Part shown: in pieces, positions 17,211 to 26,631 of the stretch | Numbering within the stretch: position 1 is the stretch's first letter | Layout of the letters: the number at the start of each line of letters is the position of its first letter | NCBI RefSeq assembly: GCF_900168045.1 | Contig: NZ_FUYY01000001.1 | Span: forward strand, 124,001-188,000 | Source of the DNA: Salegentibacter holothuriorum | GTDB taxonomy: Bacteria > Bacteroidota > Bacteroidia > Flavobacteriales > Flavobacteriaceae | Direction of reading: 5' to 3' | Length of the DNA: 64,000 nucleotides | Made by a program: the position numbers and the translations under genes | The notes under the pieces: generated by a model | Database searches by the model: none | What the model saw: only the letters and a program-made list of their open reading frames with translations | Told to the model about the DNA's origin: nothing

Positions 17211-18761
17211 CTATTTTGGGTTTAAAACTACAAAAGGAATAATCATCTCCTCTAATGATACTCCGCCGTGTTGATAGGTGTTTCTGTAATAACTTACATA
17301 ATGATTATAGTTATTAGGGTAGGCGAAAAATAGATCTCCTTTCGCAAAAATAAAGGAGCTACTCATATTTATAGTGGGTAAATGAATGCTTTTAGGGTTT
17401 GGAACAGCCAATACATCTTTATCTTCATAAGTGAGGCTTTTACCTGTTTTATACCTTAAATTTAAACTGGTATTTTTATCTCCAATAACCTTTGAAGGAT
17501 TTTTTGCATTTATAGTTCCGTGGTCTGTAGTGATAATTAATTTAAAGCCTAATTGACGTGCCTGTTGAATAATATCCAGCAATGGTGAATTCTTAAACCA
17601 ACTATGCGTTAAAGATCTATACGATTTATCATTAGAAGCCAGTTCTTTTATCACTTCCATTTCTGTTTTGGAGTGGGAAAGCATATCAACAAAATTGTAT
17701 ACAACTACACTAAGATCGTTATCTTTTTGCGTTTTAAAGTTTTCAGCAAGTTTTCTTCCGGCCTTTAAACTGGTTATTTTATGATATTCGTATTTGTAGG
17801 TTTTCCCTAACCTTTTTAGCTGTTCACTTAAAAATTCAGCTTCAAAATTATTTTTTCCTCCTTCATCGGTATCATTTTTCCAATACTTTGGAAATCTTTT
17901 TTCCATATCGGCTGGCATCAAACCAGAAAACATGGCATTACGCGCATATTGTGTTGCAGTGGGTAAAATACTATAATAAGGTTCTTCTTTTTCTTTTTTA
18001 TAATACGTGGAGATTACGGGCTCCAAAGCTTTCCACTGGTCGTATCTTAGGTTGTCTACTACAACAAGTAAAGTAGGCTGATCTTTTGTGATTTCGGGAA
18101 TCACCTTCTCTTTAAAGATAGTATGAGACATGATTGGCGCATCTGCACCATTTTCAAACCATTGGGTGTAATTTTTATCTATAAATTTGCAAAATTGCGT
18201 GTTAGCCTCATTTTTTTGAGATTCTAAAATTTCGAACATTCCGCTGTCCTCCAGGCCTTCGAGTTGAAGTTCCCAGTAAATTAATTTTTGATAGAGCTCG
18301 CCCCATTCTTCAAAGGTATTGACCTGGCTCAAATCCATAGCGATCTTTCTGAATTCCTGTTGGTAATTAGAAGTCGTTTTTTCAGAAATAAGTCGGGAGT
18401 GATCCAAATTCTTTTTTATACTAAGAAGAATCTGGTTTGGGTTTACCGGTTTTATAAGATAATCGGCTATTTTAGAGCCTATAGCTTCCTCCATAATATA
18501 TTCTTCCTCACTCTTAGTGATCATTACCACAGGAAGGTTTTCTCTCTTTTCTTTTAAATCGGCAAGAGTTTCCAGGCCGGTAAGCCCCGGCATATTTTCA
18601 TCCAGAAAAACGATATCAAAACTTTCTTCTTCTATTTGTTCCAAAGCTTCAGTTCCGCTTTGGGAAGTAACTACTTCGTAATCTTTAGATTCAAGAAATA
18701 GGATATGCGGTTTTAGTAGATCTATCTCATCATCTACCCAAAGTATTTTTATCTTATTCAT
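17211..18761 (-). CDS. porX: PorX-type response regulator with PglZ domain
   Basis: A 516-residue two-domain protein. Residues 1-120 form a CheY-like receiver with the acidic pocket VDDE (10-12), phospho-acceptor D54 (IVFLDENMPG), T82-equivalent ITKSEEE and K in YLIKPVNP. After a helical linker, residues ~200-516 form a PglZ / alkaline-phosphatase superfamily domain with metal-ligand motifs VVVDNLRYDQW, TATQYARNAMFSG and TTDHGT. PorX of Porphyromonas controls type IX secretion genes with PorY and an ECF sigma factor, and its PglZ domain has phosphodiesterase activity (established knowledge). No histidine kinase gene is adjacent. A CTCGATAATCGAG palindrome lies just before the start. tsaE follows. 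Confidence 0.9.
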   Translation of the reverse strand: MNKIKILWVDDEIDLLKPHILFLESKDYEVVTSQSGTEALEQIEEESFDIVFLDENMPGLTGLETLADLKEKRENLPVVMITKSEEEYIMEEAIGSKIADYLIKPVNPNQILLSIKKNLDHSRLISEKTTSNYQQEFRKIAMDLSQVNTFEEWGELYQKLIYWELQLEGLEDSGMFEILESQKNEANTQFCKFIDKNYTQWFENGADAPIMSHTIFKEKVIPEITKDQPTLLVVVDNLRYDQWKALEPVISTYYKKEKEEPYYSILPTATQYARNAMFSGLMPADMEKRFPKYWKNDTDEGGKNNFEAEFLSEQLKRLGKTYKYEYHKITSLKAGRKLAENFKTQKDNDLSVVVYNFVDMLSHSKTEMEVIKELASNDKSYRSLTHSWFKNSPLLDIIQQARQLGFKLIITTDHGTINAKNPSKVIGDKNTSLNLRYKTGKSLTYEDKDVLAVPNPKSIHLPTINMSSSFIFAKGDLFFAYPNNYNHYVSYYRNTYQHGGVSLEEMIIPFVVLNPK

Positions 18762-18772
18762 CCTTATATATT

Positions 18773-18789
18773 TTTACTCGATAATCGAG
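18773..18789. repeat. TTTACTCGATAATCGAG palindromic module, copy near porX
   Basis: Identical 17-mer to 13447-13463, here 11 nt upstream of the porX ATG and in the same orientation relative to the gene. Confidence 0.6.
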
Positions 18790-18895
18790 GTTTAATTCTT
18801 CTGCGTTAGTTTCGACTTTTAGTTATTTTGTTTGTCTAAAATTTCTTCCTGAAATATTACAGGACTCCGGTTTTTAACAACTTATTTATTGCTTT

Positions 18896-18927
18896 TTGAA
18901 CTTCCCAAGTCTATATATGTATATTTG
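18896..18927 (+). promoter_or_regulatory. Bacteroidota-type promoter for the HD hydrolase gene
   Basis: TTG at 18896-18898, a 21-nt spacer, and TATATTTG at 18920-18927 fit the TTG-N19-21-TAnnTTTG consensus. The start codon is 25 nt downstream of the box. Confidence 0.55.
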
Positions 18928-18951
18928 TTTTAAATTAATACGATACAAAGC

Positions 18952-20181
18952 TTGACTTCAACGAATAAACTTAAAATATTAAACGATCCAATTTACGGAT
19001 TTATTACCATCCCAAGTGAGCGAATCTTTAGTATTATTGAGCATCCCTACTTTCAACGCTTACGCAGAATTTCACAAATGGGAATGTCTTATTTGGTCTA
19101 TCCCGGTGCACACCATACCAGATTTCATCACGCCATTGGTTGTGTGCATTTAATGCAGAAAGCAGTTCAAATACTTCGGCATAAGGGAGTTATGATTTCT
19201 GAAGCTGAAGAAGAAGCCCTGCAAATTGCAATTTTACTACACGATATAGGTCACGGCCCATTTTCTCATGCCATGGAGCACAGCATTGTAGAAGGCGTTG
19301 ACCACGAAAGTATTTCATTGCTTTTTATGGAGGAAATGAACCGTGACTTTAACCAAAGTTTAACGCTAGCTCTCCAGATTTTCCGCGGAACTTATAACCG
19401 AAGATTTTTAAATCAGTTAATTACCAGTCAGCTGGATATGGATCGTTTAGACTATTTAAAGCGAGATAGTTTTTATACCGGTGCCGCTGAAGGCAACATT
19501 AATAGTGAACGCCTTATCACAATGCTTAACGTGGTTAATGACGATTTGGTGATAGAGGAAAAAGGAATTTATTCGGTTGAAAAATTTTTAGTGGCCAGAA
19601 GGTTGATGTACTGGCAGGTATATTTACATAAAACCAGTTTAGTAGCAGAGCAACTTTTGATAAGGGTTTTAAAACGAGCTAAAGAGCTTATTGAAAAAGG
19701 AGGAGATTTAAATGCGAGCAAATCGCTTTCCTATTTCCTTTACAATAAAATAGGACCGGAAAATTTTACTTCGGAAACCTTATCGGTTTTTGCCCGTTTG
19801 GATGATTATGATATTGTAGCTGCAATGAAAGAGTGGCAGGATCACGATGATTTTGTATTGAGTAATTTATGTAAAATGATCATAAATAGAGATCTATTAA
19901 AGGTAAAGATCAAAAAGAAGAAACCATCTGCTGAAAAACTCCAAAAACGCCGAATAGCGCTTCAGGAAAAAGAAGATATTTCAGCAGAGGAAGCAGCTTA
20001 CTTTGTGTTTAGTGGTGAAGTAACCAATACCGCTTATAAAAGTGAAAATAATAATATTAACATTCTACATAAGAACGGTAAGATAAGCGATGTAGCCAAA
20101 GCATCAGACCAATTAAACCTAAAAGCACTTTCAAAAACTGTGGTTAAGTATTATATGTGCTACCCGAAGGCCAAACATTAA
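18952..20181 (+). CDS. HD-superfamily phosphohydrolase (dGTPase-like)
   Basis: A 409-residue HD-domain protein. The metal-binding residues are visible as [29 protein letters not shown] and [14 protein letters not shown]. The N-terminal [14 protein letters not shown] is typical of the 'HD superfamily phosphohydrolase' relatives of dGTP triphosphohydrolase and SAMHD1. The start is a TTG: the next in-frame ATG would delete the conserved N-terminus, and the promoter at 18896-18927 leaves a fitting leader. It probably hydrolyses a nucleotide, but the substrate is unknown. It lies 25 nt upstream of lpxD. Confidence 0.85.
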   Translation: MTSTNKLKILNDPIYGFITIPSERIFSIIEHPYFQRLRRISQMGMSYLVYPGAHHTRFHHAIGCVHLMQKAVQILRHKGVMISEAEEEALQIAILLHDIGHGPFSHAMEHSIVEGVDHESISLLFMEEMNRDFNQSLTLALQIFRGTYNRRFLNQLITSQLDMDRLDYLKRDSFYTGAAEGNINSERLITMLNVVNDDLVIEEKGIYSVEKFLVARRLMYWQVYLHKTSLVAEQLLIRVLKRAKELIEKGGDLNASKSLSYFLYNKIGPENFTSETLSVFARLDDYDIVAAMKEWQDHDDFVLSNLCKMIINRDLLKVKIKKKKPSAEKLQKRRIALQEKEDISAEEAAYFVFSGEVTNTAYKSENNNINILHKNGKISDVAKASDQLNLKALSKTVVKYYMCYPKAKH

Positions 20182-20193
20182 CGCTTTTTTTTT

Positions 20194-20201
20194 TACTTTT
20201 G
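20194..20201 (+). promoter_or_regulatory. Possible -7 box for lpxD (TACTTTTG)
   Basis: TACTTTTG matches TAnnTTTG but lies only 5 nt before the lpxD ATG. If used, the lpxD mRNA would be almost leaderless. There is no -33 TTG, and a T-tract precedes it. Confidence 0.25.
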
Positions 20202-20206
20202 CCAGA

Positions 20207-21235
20207 ATGAAATTTACAGCAGCACAAATAGCAGAGATACTTGAGGGAGAAATTGAGGGTAATCCTGAAGTAGAAGTATCTGAATTAGCTAAAATTGAAG
20301 AGGGAGGGGAAGGTTCCCTAACTTTCCTAAGCAATCCTAAATATACTTCTTATATATATTCTACACAGGCTTCTATCGCTATAGTGAATAGTGATTTTAA
20401 AGCCGAAGAGCCTATCAACACAACATTAATTAAGGTGAAAGATGCTTATAAGGCATTTTCCAAATTGCTGGAGTATTACAATCAAATCAAGTTAAATAAG
20501 CAGGGAATTGAACAACCCAGTTTCTTATCTGATTCGGCAAAATTTGGAGAGAATATTTATGTAGGCGCTTTTACTTATATTGGAGAAAATGTAAAAATTG
20601 GAGATAACGTTAAACTTTATCCTAATGTTTATGTTGGCGACAATGTAGAAATAGGAAATAATGTTATTATTTTTCCAGGTGTAAAAATTTATTCTGAAAC
20701 TATTATAGGTAACGATTGTGTGATTCATAGTGGCGTTATAGTTGGAGCCGATGGTTTTGGCTTTAGTCCCGGTAAAGATGGCAAGTATTCTAAAGTACCC
20801 CAAATTGGTAATGTGATTATAGAAGATCATGTAGATATTGGAGCGGGTACTACTATAGATAGAGCAACATTAGGTTCTACTATAATAAGAGAGGGTGTGA
20901 AATTAGATAATCAAATTCAAATTGCCCATAATGTAGAAATTGGCTCTAATACAGCCATAGCTGCCCAAACGGGAGTTGCGGGCTCTACTAAAATTGGAGA
21001 AAACTGTCTAATAGGAGGGCAGGTTGGTATTGCAGGGCATCTTCAAATAGGAGACAGGGTTAAAATCCAGGCTCAGTCTGGGATTGGCCGAAATGTAAAA
21101 GATGACGAAATGTTACAGGGCTCTCCCGCGTTCGGTTATGGAGATTTTAATAAATCTTACGTTCATTTTAAAAACTTACCTAAAACCATATATACACTTA
21201 ACCAATTAGAAAAAAAGATTAAGAATGGCATATAA
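20207..21235 (+). CDS. lpxD: UDP-3-O-acylglucosamine N-acyltransferase
   Basis: A 342-residue left-handed beta-helix acyltransferase of lipid A synthesis, adding the second 3-hydroxyacyl chain. The N-terminal ~100 residues are the uridine-binding domain (LTFLSNPKY). About ten hexapeptide turns follow ([19 protein letters not shown]). The catalytic histidine is H241 in [12 protein letters not shown]-terminal helix ends in [10 protein letters not shown]. It overlaps lpxC-fabZ by 11 nt, so translation is likely coupled. lpxA follows, giving the compact D-C/Z-A lipid A block usual in Bacteroidota. A second, more divergent LpxD-like protein is encoded at 24155. Confidence 0.95.
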   Translation: MKFTAAQIAEILEGEIEGNPEVEVSELAKIEEGGEGSLTFLSNPKYTSYIYSTQASIAIVNSDFKAEEPINTTLIKVKDAYKAFSKLLEYYNQIKLNKQGIEQPSFLSDSAKFGENIYVGAFTYIGENVKIGDNVKLYPNVYVGDNVEIGNNVIIFPGVKIYSETIIGNDCVIHSGVIVGADGFGFSPGKDGKYSKVPQIGNVIIEDHVDIGAGTTIDRATLGSTIIREGVKLDNQIQIAHNVEIGSNTAIAAQTGVAGSTKIGENCLIGGQVGIAGHLQIGDRVKIQAQSGIGRNVKDDEMLQGSPAFGYGDFNKSYVHFKNLPKTIYTLNQLEKKIKNGI

Positions 21236-22625
21236 ACAGGCGAAACAACATACCATAGATAGAGAGATTTCTCTTGAAGGCGTTGGGCTGCATACTGGTC
21301 AAAAAGTAAAAATGACTTTTAAACCTGCCCCGGAAAATAGCGGTTATGTTTTTAAAAGAATGGACCTGGAGGGAGAACCCCAAATAGAGGCAGATGTAAG
21401 CTATGTGGTAAATACCCAGAGAGGTACTAACCTGGAGAAAAATGGCGTCAAAATACAAACTTCAGAACATGTTCTCGCAGCTTGTGTTGGATTGGATATT
21501 GATAATATTTTAATTGAATTAGATGCCTCAGAGCCACCAATTATGGATGGTTCTTCAAAGTTTTTTGTGGAAGCTTTAGAAAAGGCAGAAGTGGTTGCTC
21601 AGGAAGCAGATAGAGAAGAATTTGTGGTAGACCAGGTTATTTCCTATCATGATGAAGAGAGTGGAAGCGAGATTATAGTAATGCCAGCCGAAGAATATCA
21701 GGTGACCGCTATGGTAGACTTTGGTACAGAGGTATTAGGTACTCAAAATGCCACTATTTCACATTTATCAGAATTTAAAGATGAAATTGCCAATGCAAGA
21801 ACTTTTAGTTTTTTACATGAATTAGAAGCACTCCTTGATCATGGACTTATAAAAGGTGGAGATTTAAATAACGCCATTGTTTATGTAGATAAAGAGATAA
21901 GTGAAGACACTTTAAAGAAACTTAGAAAAGCTTTTGAGAAAGACAATATTGCGGTAAAACAAAATGGGATTCTAGACAATTTAACCCTACATTATCCTAA
22001 TGAGGCAGCTCGGCATAAGCTTTTAGATGTTTTAGGAGATTTGGCGCTTATAGGAACGCGTATTCGCGGAAAAGTAATAGCCAATAAACCGGGACATTAT
22101 GTAAATACCGAATTTGCTAAAAAGCTCGCTAAAATAATTAAAGCTGAAAAAAGAAATAATGTACCAAAAATAGATTTCGAACAAAAACCTTTGATGGATG
22201 TGAACGATATCATGGATATTTTACCCCATCGTCCACCTTTCCTTTTAGTTGATAAAATCTATAGTTGTACCGATAGTTGCGTGGTGGGATTAAAAAATGT
22301 AACCATGAACGAGCCTTTCTTTGTGGGACATTTTCCGGGGAAACCGGTAATGCCCGGCGTACTTCAGGTAGAAGCTATGGCTCAAACTGGCGGTATACTC
22401 GCATTAAAATCTGTTCCAGATCCAGAAAATTATCTTACTTATTTTATGAAAATAGATAATGTAAGATTTAAACAACAGGTAGTACCTGGAGATACTTTAA
22501 TATTTAAATTAGAATTACTTGCGCCTATTCGCCGCGGAATTTGCCAAATGCAAGGCTCAGCTTATGTAAATGGAAAATTAGCTACCGAGGCCGTACTTAT
22601 GGCGCAAATTGTAAAATCAAAATAA
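21225..22625 (+). CDS. lpxC-fabZ: Bifunctional LpxC deacetylase / FabZ dehydratase
   Basis: A 466-residue fusion. Residues 1-305 are LpxC, the zinc-dependent UDP-3-O-acyl-GlcNAc deacetylase and committed step of lipid A synthesis. The zinc ligands are H82 (SEHVLAA), H264 and D268 ([15 protein letters not shown]). Residues ~322-466 are FabZ, the 3-hydroxyacyl-ACP dehydratase of fatty acid elongation, with the HRPPFLLVD loop, catalytic H369 ([12 protein letters not shown]) and E383 (LQVEAMAQ). The fusion puts the two enzymes that compete for or process 3-hydroxyacyl chains in one polypeptide and is a known Bacteroidota arrangement, not an error. It overlaps lpxD and lies 5 nt before lpxA. Confidence 0.95.
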   Translation: MAYKQAKQHTIDREISLEGVGLHTGQKVKMTFKPAPENSGYVFKRMDLEGEPQIEADVSYVVNTQRGTNLEKNGVKIQTSEHVLAACVGLDIDNILIELDASEPPIMDGSSKFFVEALEKAEVVAQEADREEFVVDQVISYHDEESGSEIIVMPAEEYQVTAMVDFGTEVLGTQNATISHLSEFKDEIANARTFSFLHELEALLDHGLIKGGDLNNAIVYVDKEISEDTLKKLRKAFEKDNIAVKQNGILDNLTLHYPNEAARHKLLDVLGDLALIGTRIRGKVIANKPGHYVNTEFAKKLAKIIKAEKRNNVPKIDFEQKPLMDVNDIMDILPHRPPFLLVDKIYSCTDSCVVGLKNVTMNEPFFVGHFPGKPVMPGVLQVEAMAQTGGILALKSVPDPENYLTYFMKIDNVRFKQQVVPGDTLIFKLELLAPIRRGICQMQGSAYVNGKLATEAVLMAQIVKSK

Positions 22626-22630
22626 ATAAT

Positions 22631-23416
22631 ATGAACCAGCCTTTAGCTTACGTACATCCCGGAGCCAAAATTGCTAAGAACGTAGTAATAGAACCTTTTA
22701 CCACTATTCATAATAATGTAGTAATAGGCGAGGGATCCTGGATAGGATCTAACGTAACTATAATGGAAGGTGCCCGAATTGGAAAGAATTGCAGTATTTT
22801 TCCGGGAGCCGTTATTTCTGCTATTCCACAGGATAAAAAATTTGACGACGAAGATACTATTACGGTAATTGGAGATAATACAACTATTCGAGAATGTGTA
22901 ACCATTAATAGGGGAACTACAGACCGAATGAAAACCGTGATCGGGAAAAACTGTTGGATTATGGCATATTGCCATATAGCGCACGACTGTATTGTGGGAG
23001 ATAATTGTATTTTTTCTAACAACAGCACGCTTGCAGGTCATATAAACGTTGGAGACCACGTAGTTTTGGCCGGTATGACCGCTATTCAACAATTTTGTAG
23101 TATTGGAAGACATGCTTTTGTAACTGGAGGATCTCTTGTTAGAAAAGATGTGCCCCCGTTTGTAAAGGCGGGTAGAGAACCATTATCTTACGTAGGAATA
23201 AATTCTATAGGCTTACGCCGAAGAGGATATACAACAGATAAAATTAGGGAGATACAGGATATATATAGAATCCTGTATCAAAGAAATTATAATAATACCC
23301 AGGCTGTGGCTATCATTGAAGCTGAAATGCAAGCAACCGCAGAAAGGGATGAAATTTTAGAATTCATTAAAAACTCGCAACGAGGTATCATGAAAGGATA
23401 CTTTAGTTCAAATTAA
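22631..23416 (+). CDS. lpxA: UDP-N-acetylglucosamine O-acyltransferase
   Basis: A 261-residue trimeric left-handed beta-helix enzyme for the first step of lipid A synthesis. Hexapeptide repeats run from the N-terminus (VHPGAKIAKNVVIEPFTTI). The catalytic histidine is H118 (CHIAHDC). The helical C-terminal domain starts near GLRRRGYTTDKIREIQDIY. I start at the ATG at 22631, 5 nt after lpxC-fabZ. An open frame continues upstream to 22541 but would overlap fabZ and lacks family similarity. The GxRR segment before the C-terminal domain is conserved. Confidence 0.95.
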   Translation: MNQPLAYVHPGAKIAKNVVIEPFTTIHNNVVIGEGSWIGSNVTIMEGARIGKNCSIFPGAVISAIPQDKKFDDEDTITVIGDNTTIRECVTINRGTTDRMKTVIGKNCWIMAYCHIAHDCIVGDNCIFSNNSTLAGHINVGDHVVLAGMTAIQQFCSIGRHAFVTGGSLVRKDVPPFVKAGREPLSYVGINSIGLRRRGYTTDKIREIQDIYRILYQRNYNNTQAVAIIEAEMQATAERDEILEFIKNSQRGIMKGYFSSN

Positions 23417-23426
23417 AATTATTTAA

Positions 23427-23993
23427 ATGGCAAGTACAAGTGACATTAGAAACGGATTATGCATTCGTTATAACCACGATATTTATAAGGTAACTGAATT
23501 TTTACACGTAAAACCTGGAAAAGGTCCTGCTTTTGTGCGAACAAAGCTTAAAAGTGTAACTACGGGAAAAGTTATAGAAAATACGTTTTCAGCGGGACAT
23601 AAGATTGAAGATGTGCGTGTAGAGACTCATAAATTTCAGTATTTATATAATGATGGTGAGTTTTATCATTTTATGAATGTTGAAGATTACACCCAAATTC
23701 GTCTTGTTGAGGAAGCCTTGGATCAACCAAAACTTTTAAAGGAAGGTGAAGTTGTTACGGTAATAATCAATACTGAAGATAATGCACCGCTTTCAGTAGA
23801 GATGCCCGCTAGCGTTGTATTAGAAGTAACACATACCGAACCGGGAGTAAAAGGAAATACAGCTACCAACGCTACCAAACCTGCTACTGTTGAAACAGGT
23901 GCAGAAGTTAATGTTCCTTTATTTATAAATGAAGGGGACAAAATAAGAGTTGAAACCGATAAGGGGTCGTATAAAGAAAGAATTAAAGAATAG
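23427..23993 (+). CDS. efp: Translation elongation factor P
   Basis: A 188-residue, three-beta-barrel protein that rescues ribosomes stalled at polyproline. The domain I loop that carries the modifiable tip residue reads VKPGKGPAFVRTKLK. The domain II/III motif GDKIRVETDKGSYKERIKE is the conserved C-terminus. The length and order of domains are normal. It lies 10 nt after lpxA and is probably cotranscribed with the lipid A genes. A family A repeat occupies the gap after it. Confidence 0.95.
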   Translation: MASTSDIRNGLCIRYNHDIYKVTEFLHVKPGKGPAFVRTKLKSVTTGKVIENTFSAGHKIEDVRVETHKFQYLYNDGEFYHFMNVEDYTQIRLVEEALDQPKLLKEGEVVTVIINTEDNAPLSVEMPASVVLEVTHTEPGVKGNTATNATKPATVETGAEVNVPLFINEGDKIRVETDKGSYKERIKE

Positions 23994-24030
23994 CCCTTTT
24001 AGAAATAGCTGATTGAAATCTTTTAAGATC

Positions 24031-24110
24031 GTCATCCTGAGTTTAGTTCAGGATCTATTTCCATGAAGAATAATATTCAAGTTTTGGGCTGAAACATTTT
24101 CAACTTGATG
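24031..24110. repeat. Dispersed palindromic repeat, family A copy 2 (degenerate right arm)
   Basis: The left arm is GTCATCCTGAG, loop TTTAG, then TTCAGGATCT. The right arm, GGCTGAAACATTTTCAACTT, is degenerate and ends in GATG instead of TGAC. It lies between efp and the second lpxD. Confidence 0.6.
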
Positions 24111-24154
24111 AAAATAAGAACAGTCGTTACCTTACTTAATTTACTAATTGAAAT

Positions 24155-25084
24155 ATGAAATTTCCCCAGGAACATACGCTACAGCAAATAGCCACTATTA
24201 TAGATGCTGAATATATTGGTGATGCTAATTTTCCAGTAACAGGTATGAATGAAATTCACGTGGTAACGTCCGGGGATATTGTTTTTGTAGATCATCCAAA
24301 ATATTACGATAAAGCCTTGAATTCTGCCGCAACAGTAATTTTAATCAATAAAAAAGTAGATTGTCCCGATGGTAAGGCTTTGTTGATTTCAGAAGATCCT
24401 TTTTCCGATTTTAATAAACTTACCCAATATTTTAAACCTTTTCAGAAGGCCGATAATTCTATTTCAGATTCAGCTCAAATAGGGAAGGGCACGCATATTC
24501 AGCCAAATACCTTTATTGGAAATAATGTGAGAATTGGGAGTAATTGCCTGATTCATGCCAATGTAAGTATATATGATAATGCGGTGATTGGCAATAATGT
24601 AATTATTCATTCGGGAACCGTTTTAGGTGGGGATGCATTTTATTACAAAAAACGCGAAGATGGTTTTGATAAATTAAGATCTGGAGGTCGTGTGGTTATA
24701 GAAGATAATGTAGAGATTGGAGCAAATTGTACCATAGATAAAGGTGTTACGGGAGACACAACTATAAAAGAAGGTACTAAGCTGGATAATTTAATTCAGA
24801 TTGGTCACGATACTGTAATTGGTAAAAACTGTCTTATAGCGAGCCAGGTCGGCATTGCTGGAGCTGTAGTTATTGAAGACGAAGTTACTGTTTGGGGTCA
24901 GGTTGGTATGCGTAGCGGAATTACTGTAGAAAAAGGCGGAGTGCTAATGGGGCAGGCCGGGATTACAAAATCTACCAAAGCCAATAAAATATATACAGGA
25001 AACCCGGCTATGGAAGCCAGGGCTAAATTAAAAGAGTTGGCGCTTTTAAGGCAATTACCTAAATTGCTGGAGAAACTAAAATAA
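24155..25084 (+). CDS. Second LpxD-like acyltransferase (LpxD paralogue)
   Basis: A 309-residue hexapeptide acyltransferase with the LpxD N-terminal domain in reduced form (DIVFVDHPKYYDKAL). The beta-helix includes IGNNVRIGSNCLIHANVSIY. The histidine equivalent to the LpxD catalytic residue is kept (LIQIGHDTVIG). It lacks ~33 residues relative to the lpxD at 20207 and has an unusual YYKKREDGFDKLRSGG insert where LpxD has [10 protein letters not shown]. It could acylate another sugar nucleotide or a lipid A variant (inference). Similar second copies occur near efp in Flavobacteria. It is followed 6 nt later by an NTF2-like gene. Confidence 0.8.
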   Translation: MKFPQEHTLQQIATIIDAEYIGDANFPVTGMNEIHVVTSGDIVFVDHPKYYDKALNSAATVILINKKVDCPDGKALLISEDPFSDFNKLTQYFKPFQKADNSISDSAQIGKGTHIQPNTFIGNNVRIGSNCLIHANVSIYDNAVIGNNVIIHSGTVLGGDAFYYKKREDGFDKLRSGGRVVIEDNVEIGANCTIDKGVTGDTTIKEGTKLDNLIQIGHDTVIGKNCLIASQVGIAGAVVIEDEVTVWGQVGMRSGITVEKGGVLMGQAGITKSTKANKIYTGNPAMEARAKLKELALLRQLPKLLEKLK

Positions 25085-25090
25085 AAAACT

Positions 25091-25486
25091 ATGGGCGTAA
25101 AAAGTAAAGAGATTGTTGAAAATTTTTATATCTCCCTATTTAAAGACGAAAAAGGAACTTTAGATAATTACTTACATCCCAATGCAACCCTGTCCTGGTA
25201 TGGCACTACCGGATTTAAAAAACTGGACTTCAAGGAAATATTGAAGCTTAGAGATGATTTGGGAAAAAACTTTGAATCACTAAAACCCGAAGTTGAAAAG
25301 ATCGTAGAAGAAGGTCATCAAATTGCTATACAGTTTACCTACCACGTAGAAACCATAGAAAATCCCGATGAAGAAATGCCACTTGCTCACTTTATGGCTA
25401 TTTGGGAATTAAAAGATAATAAACTTTTTAAGGGTGTTCAAATTTCACAACTTGGTGAAGAGGTAGATGAAAGCCCGTGGGCTTAA
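25091..25486 (+). CDS. NTF2-like (SnoaL-type) small protein
   Basis: A 131-residue cytoplasmic protein with the cone-shaped NTF2 fold inferred from an N-terminal helix (KEIVENFYISLFK), an HPNATLSWYG beta strand, and alternating long strands (GHQIAIQFTYHVETI, PLAHFMAIWELKDNKLFKG). Proteins of this fold act as ligand-binding domains, isomerases or cyclases; no specific catalytic pattern is visible. It starts 6 nt after the LpxD paralogue, so the two are probably in one transcript. Confidence 0.65.
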   Translation: MGVKSKEIVENFYISLFKDEKGTLDNYLHPNATLSWYGTTGFKKLDFKEILKLRDDLGKNFESLKPEVEKIVEEGHQIAIQFTYHVETIENPDEEMPLAHFMAIWELKDNKLFKGVQISQLGEEVDESPWA

Positions 25487-25594
25487 TTTCAACTTTCTAA
25501 GTAATATGGTTTGAGAGCTAGAATTTTAGTTCAATTTTAAGAATAAAGCCCTAATAAACTTCACAAAACGCTTTATCTTTTATTTTTAAAAACC

Positions 25595-25602
25595 TACTTT
25601 TG
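25595..25602 (+). promoter_or_regulatory. Candidate -7 promoter box for sucD (TACTTTTG)
   Basis: TACTTTTG matches TAnnTTTG, 22 nt before the sucD ATG. No -33 TTG is evident. Confidence 0.4.
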
Positions 25603-25624
25603 TAATCGCAAAAATCAAAAATTT

Positions 25625-26500
25625 ATGAGCGTTTTAGTTAATAAAGATTCAAAAATAATAGTTCAGGGATTTACCGGTAGCGAAGGTACTTTTCACGCTG
25701 AACAAATGATAGAATATGGAACCAACGTTGTTGGAGGTGTAACTCCCGGCAAAGGAGGTCAAAAACATCTTGACAAACCGGTTTTTAATACTGTATCTGA
25801 TGCTGTTGAAAAAACAGGAGCAGATGTTTCTATAATCTTTGTGCCGCCAGCTTTTGCTGCAGATGCAATTATGGAAGCTGCAGATGCTGGAATTAAAGTG
25901 ATTATCACAATTACCGAAGGTATCCCGGTAGCAGATATGGTAAAAGCTTACGATTATATTCAGGATAGAGATTGCCGTTTGGTAGGTCCTAATTGCCCTG
26001 GTGTAATTACCCCGGGAGAAGCTAAAGTTGGTATTATGCCAGGTTTTGTTTTCAAAAAAGGAAAAGTAGGAATTGTATCTAAATCTGGTACCTTAACTTA
26101 CGAAGCTGCAGATCAGGTAGTAAAACAAGGTCTTGGAATTACTACAGCAATTGGAATTGGTGGAGATCCAATAATTGGGACTACAACTAAAGAAGCTGTA
26201 GAATTATTGATGAATGATGATGAAACCGAATGTATTGTAATGATCGGTGAAATTGGAGGTCAGTTAGAGGCAGATGCTGCTAAGTGGATTAAAGAAAACG
26301 GAAATAAAAAACCAGTTGTAGGTTTTATAGCCGGAGAAACAGCGCCAGCGGGCCGTACCATGGGTCACGCAGGTGCAATTGTTGGAGGAAGTGAAGATAC
26401 TGCTCAAGCTAAGAAAGCTATTCTTAAAGAGAATGGAATTCATGTTGTAGATTCTCCAGCTGAAATTGGAAAAAAAGTAGCCGAGGTTTTAAAAGGCTAA
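25625..26500 (+). CDS. sucD: Succinyl-CoA ligase [ADP-forming] alpha subunit
   Basis: A 291-residue TCA-cycle enzyme subunit that binds CoA and carries the phosphohistidine. The CoA-binding Rossmann domain contains [16 protein letters not shown]. The catalytic histidine is H248 in [17 protein letters not shown]. The [12 protein letters not shown] motif is conserved. The partner sucC is not in the window, which is common in Flavobacteria. It has its own promoter-like box upstream and a strong terminator downstream. Confidence 0.96.
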   Translation: MSVLVNKDSKIIVQGFTGSEGTFHAEQMIEYGTNVVGGVTPGKGGQKHLDKPVFNTVSDAVEKTGADVSIIFVPPAFAADAIMEAADAGIKVIITITEGIPVADMVKAYDYIQDRDCRLVGPNCPGVITPGEAKVGIMPGFVFKKGKVGIVSKSGTLTYEAADQVVKQGLGITTAIGIGGDPIIGTTTKEAVELLMNDDETECIVMIGEIGGQLEADAAKWIKENGNKKPVVGFIAGETAPAGRTMGHAGAIVGGSEDTAQAKKAILKENGIHVVDSPAEIGKKVAEVLKG

Positions 26501-26520
26501 AATCTTTCTAAATAATATTA

Positions 26521-26570
26521 AAATCCTCCTGTATTTGGTGCAAACACTAAATACAGGAGGATTTTTTATT
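26521..26570 (+). terminator. Intrinsic terminator of sucD
   Basis: AAATCCTCCTGTATTT (26521-26536) and AAATACAGGAGGATTT (26549-26564) form a 16-bp stem with a T-tract after it. Confidence 0.85.
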
Positions 26571-26589
26571 TCTTAGTATTAGCTTTTGC

Positions 26590-26597
26590 TATATTTG
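26590..26597 (+). promoter_or_regulatory. Candidate -7 promoter box for fabG (TATATTTG)
   Basis: TATATTTG matches TAnnTTTG, 34 nt before the fabG ATG and directly after the sucD terminator. Confidence 0.4.
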
Positions 26598-26631
26598 AAA
26601 CTATTTAATTAACATCAATCTTTTTACAAAT

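Noticed and set aside
21225-22625. LpxC-FabZ as an assembly or frameshift artefact
   Set aside because: The fused frame is continuous, and the fusion is known in Bacteroidota.
22541-22630. N-terminal extension of LpxA into fabZ
   Set aside because: Out-of-frame reading of fabZ codons with no LpxA similarity; the ATG at 22631 fits the known length.
22643-23113. Long minus-strand frame opposite lpxA, and similar frames opposite lpxD and efp
   Set aside because: Shadows of hexapeptide-repeat codon periodicity. The plus-strand proteins are unmistakable.
25470-25490. CCCGTGGGC palindrome at the end of the NTF2-like gene as a family C remnant
   Set aside because: Only nine bases and no other part of the repeat nearby.
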